From positions 1-64,000 of the forward strand of contig JALKBU010000136.1 in assembly GCA_023091735.1 (NCBI GenBank): a stretch of 64,000 bases of DNA, given 5' to 3'. This DNA is from Trichomonas tenax. Lineage: Eukaryota; Parabasalia; Trichomonadida; Trichomonadidae. The position numbers and the translations under genes are program-made. The notes under the pieces were generated by a model. That model saw nothing but the letters and a program-made list of their open reading frames with translations. It was not told the DNA's origin and did not search any database. Shown one piece after another: positions 61,301 to 64,000 of this stretch (its first letter is position 1; every line of letters begins with the position of its first letter).

Positions 61301-63748
61301 ATCCGTTTTTTATTTAATATCAATTTTTTTGTTTTTCATTGAAAAAATCATTTTAGGCAAGTAAAAAACATCAACAAGTCGGATGTAAACCAAATAAATG
61401 ACCTACCCGATCCCTATATATTATATAAGTTATTCTTACTTAAAAGAAGTGATAATACTGCATTGCATCAACCCCGATGCAGTAGATATTATCTCGGTGA
61501 TGTGTGTAAGAGATATAATCAAAAAATTGTCAAACTTTTGTTGGATTCAGCAAAAAGCATTTGATGTCGTGCGTAATTGGTGCAAAGATCAAGAAACAAC
61601 AATCGAGAGTTATTTGTTTGTATCTATAACCATGCTTATCTTTTTTGAAAATTAAATTACACAAAATATCAAAAATTTTTTTGTGTGTTTTCTGTCACAT
61701 GAGGCGAAAAGCTATCAATAACTAGTTGTACATCTTCTTTGGTAATTGCTTTGTTTGTCGTTGAAATAATATTATGTGATTTTGGACATTTTTCTCAGGC
61801 TCTGACATTGTTTTCATTTATTTGAGACATCTTATTCGCTCGACTCAGTTTTGCAGCCCTACAGACTGCCATCGGCGATGTTAAAAAGGTAGCGATTTGA
61901 ACTTCAAATCCAAAATTGTTTAAAATTTTTGTAATCTCATGAATTATGTCATTTATATTAATTTTCGACTCCACACTGATGGTGATATGAACAACATTTC
62001 CTTGCGACAAGAAATGCTGGAGAAAAAGTAAAAACAATGAAAAGTTTCACTTTTTGCAAATTGTACAATGTGTATAGATATACAACTGGTTTAATTAAGT
62101 AATCAGATTAAGAAGAAAAGTGACGCATTCACAATAATAGCTCATGATGGAAATTGCATATCTAGTGCATATATCAAAAATAATTTATTTTATTTGTTTT
62201 CAAAATAATTTAAATTGAGAACAATTTCAAAAAAAATATTGATTAAAATCAATTTAAAACTAAGATTTTTCATCGAAAAACAAAATTGTATAGTACAAAG
62301 AACTGCTATATATTTTACTTTTTTGAATCATTATTCAAAAAAGGAAAAGTATATAGCCGAAGCAGCCTTATGAGTATGTTTTTGCATTGAAAATCATTCA
62401 AATAAAAAAGTATTGAATAATCTCTCAGAAAAAAAAATTCAAATATCGATTATTTATTAACATAATAGTTCGTATAATAAGAAAAGAACGATAATAAGAG
62501 AAATATTAACATTTTAACTCAAACAAATGATAAAATTCAATGATGTTAATTCTTTTTCAAATTTTCAAAATGATACTGAATCAATATATTTGCTCTAAAT
62601 GCGTTACCTGTAACGGGATCAATTTTAATCAATGAGTATACATTAGAATATGTTTTTTGACAAAGACGTTAAAAAGTTGACAAATGTCAAAATCAGTTTT
62701 TTCAATGTAATTCTTGATTCTGAGCTACATAGAATATCATAACAGTCGCATAAATCATAGCCGGCGTATTTGACTTTATAATTTTTGATCGAGTTCTAAA
62801 ATTCAAAAATTTGATTCTTCGTTATTCTTTCCTCTTCAAAATTGCAGATCTTGTTACAAATGTATACTACATCAGAAGCTGTTTGCCCTTTTTAAATGAT
62901 ATTTTATCCTATATTCATGGAAATGTGATCCATATCTCGACTTTTAACATAATTTTTTCCCACCTTTCATTGAGCATGATACATCCAGTAAGCTGACTTT
63001 ATTTTTACATTCTCATGATCATTGGATGAACTAATTTTTTTACGAATAATGCCCTTGTTTCTGCATGCCAACCTTTAATCTATTAGATTTAATTATCAAA
63101 CATCCCATTAATCATTAATAATAAGCTAATCATAATAAATCTAATTTTTCTTTTAATTTCCTTCTTTAAATACTATTCTATTATTGAAGTTATATAAAGT
63201 ACCTGTATAGCTACATTGTATATCATTTTCCAACTTTGAACCCTTCTTGCTAGGAAGATATTAACTCAACAACAATGCCGAGCTCACTTTTTTGGAGTGT
63301 CACTGCCTTTTTCATATTTTATCAAAGAAAATAACCTTTGCAAGCATAATGATTGTGTACCCATGGTTGAGGCCTTTTTGTTCCGCATAGTGAAAATCGA
63401 AAATTTCCAACAATTTTGTAATCAATTTTTCGATTTTTCACTGATCATATATTTTCAGAGTCATCTCTTGCATAGAGTTTTTATTCCTTCTAAAATTAAC
63501 ATACTGACACATTCTAAGGTTAATCTGCGATGATAAATTCAGAAATTTGAATATCATTAAAATGGTAATACAACCGAGAGAGCAATATAGAACATAGAGA
63601 ATTATGTTTAAATATTGATAGTTAAAGCTTAATATTATTGATTTGATGATTTTTTGCAATGATGAATATTATGAAGGGTTTTAAAAAGTTAAAAAGGGGT
63701 GTTAAATTGTAGGGTGTAAGATTTACAAAATTAGGGTCCGTCAAAATA
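61301..63748. other. Long gene-poor region
   Basis: 2.4 kb of AT-rich DNA. Short ORFs at 61398-61655 (85 codons) and 61795-62037 (80 codons, minus) and others lack domains or clean starts. Near the right end G-runs (AAGGGGTG, TAGGGTGT, TAGGGTCC at about 63695-63740) lie upstream of the terminal gene, resembling the GGGTCT repeats before the DHHC-like gene. Confidence 0.45.
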
Positions 63749-64000
63749 ATGAACAATGGCAAAACTGTTCTTTGTACTGTAGAAAACTTTGCCGAAGTGG
63801 ATTCGAGCGGTAAAGAGGTCAATGGAACTCTCGCATTAGTAAGTTCTAGCCAAAATTTCCATCTTTACTGGACTCCGCTCGATGGAACAATTACACAGTA
63901 CATTACAGCAGTCTTTGATTACGAGAAAGTCACAGAAAGCGACAACTGGAAAGAATTCGAACCATTTTGCTTCAATTGCGCAATGTTTGACAAGCTTAAC
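63749..64000 (+). CDS. N-terminal part of a probable TBC1D15-like RabGAP (cut by window end)
   Basis: 84 codons from ATG 63749 to the window end, open throughout. MNNGKTVLCTVENFAEV, then NGTLALVSSSQNFHLYWTPL and DYEKVTESDNWKEFEP. A hydrophobic strand followed by W-x-P-L-D resembles the N-terminal domain of the TBC1D15/17 family (DUF3548), which precedes the TBC GAP domain. The rest is beyond the window, so this is a tentative reading. TCAAAATA lies a few nt upstream of the ATG. Confidence 0.4.
   Translation, partial: MNNGKTVLCTVENFAEVDSSGKEVNGTLALVSSSQNFHLYWTPLDGTITQYITAVFDYEKVTESDNWKEFEPFCFNCAMFDKLN

Noticed and set aside
61241..61310. Functional tRNA gene
   Set aside because: No acceptor stem pairing and poor T-stem pairing, despite good A and B boxes.
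61795..62037. 80-codon minus-strand ORF as a possible gene
   Set aside because: No recognised domain, no Inr motif and low coding character in a gene-poor region; not enough support.
1..64000. CRISPR array, prophage, operon or bacterial-type gene cluster
   Set aside because: No direct-repeat/spacer pattern, phage genes or co-oriented cluster; gene content is eukaryotic.

Overview
The window looks like nuclear DNA of a parabasalid protist, most like Trichomonas or Tritrichomonas. It is AT-rich and its genes are compact and nearly all intronless. It carries protein families typical of trichomonads: BspA-like leucine-rich surface proteins, ankyrin-repeat proteins, C2 proteins with PGYPPQ tails, BTB/F5-8C proteins, glycine-rich surface proteins and beta-helix surface proteins. 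It also has one very short (25 nt) intron ending in CTAACAAACAG and Inr-like TCACTTTT motifs just upstream of start codons. All assignments come from reading the sequence and from remembered family motifs; no search was run.

Layout. 1-17 kb: one copy of a 281-bp dispersed repeat at the left edge, then a Pol5/MYBBP1A-like protein, a small membrane protein, an Ssn6/UTX-like TPR protein, an unknown protein, the Pol I factor Rrn7/TAF1B, a BTB/F5-8C protein, a C2-PGYPPQ protein, an ankyrin protein and a large DHHC-like membrane protein. An inverted copy of the 281-bp repeat follows. 17-22 kb: a graveyard of decayed ankyrin genes around one small secreted protein. 22-27 kb: a small coiled-coil protein, a Pumilio (PUF) RNA-binding protein, a broken BspA-like gene and an FKBP15/WAFL-like coiled-coil protein. 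28-30 kb: two decayed glycine-rich surface protein genes, tail to tail. 30-35 kb: a bromodomain/NET-like protein, a divergent 14-3-3 protein, a TRAPP-like subunit, a second DHHC-like protein and a helical-SH3 protein. 35-40.5 kb: a gene-poor mobile-element zone with two foldback-type elements (one flanked by 16-bp direct repeats) and a multiply broken DDE transposase. 40.6-52.6 kb: a beta-helix surface protein, TBCCD1, a large ankyrin protein, a ZMYND10-like dynein-assembly factor, a small palindromic element, an acidic-Phe-tailed protein and an ankyrin gene carrying the 25-nt intron. 52.7-60.4 kb: a WD40/AT-hook protein, a broken beta-helix gene, a Myb-SANT protein with a U-box-like C terminus, a coiled-coil protein and a Rad23-like UBL-UBA protein. 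60.4-64 kb: mostly non-coding AT-rich DNA with a tRNA-like relic, then the first 84 codons of a probable TBC1D15-like RabGAP.

The genes do not form an operon or one pathway; this is an ordinary chromosomal segment. Several encode core eukaryotic functions: ribosome/rRNA synthesis (Rrn7, Pol5), trafficking (TRAPP, TBC, FKBP15-like, helical-SH3), flagellum/basal body (TBCCD1, ZMYND10) and proteostasis (Rad23, U-box-like). They are interspersed with surface-protein pseudogenes and transposon debris. Most notable are the short intron, two DHHC-family proteins that have lost zinc-ligand cysteines, the Myb/U-box fusion, a MYND-less ZMYND10 with an out-of-frame segment, and the foldback element with its apparent target-site duplication.
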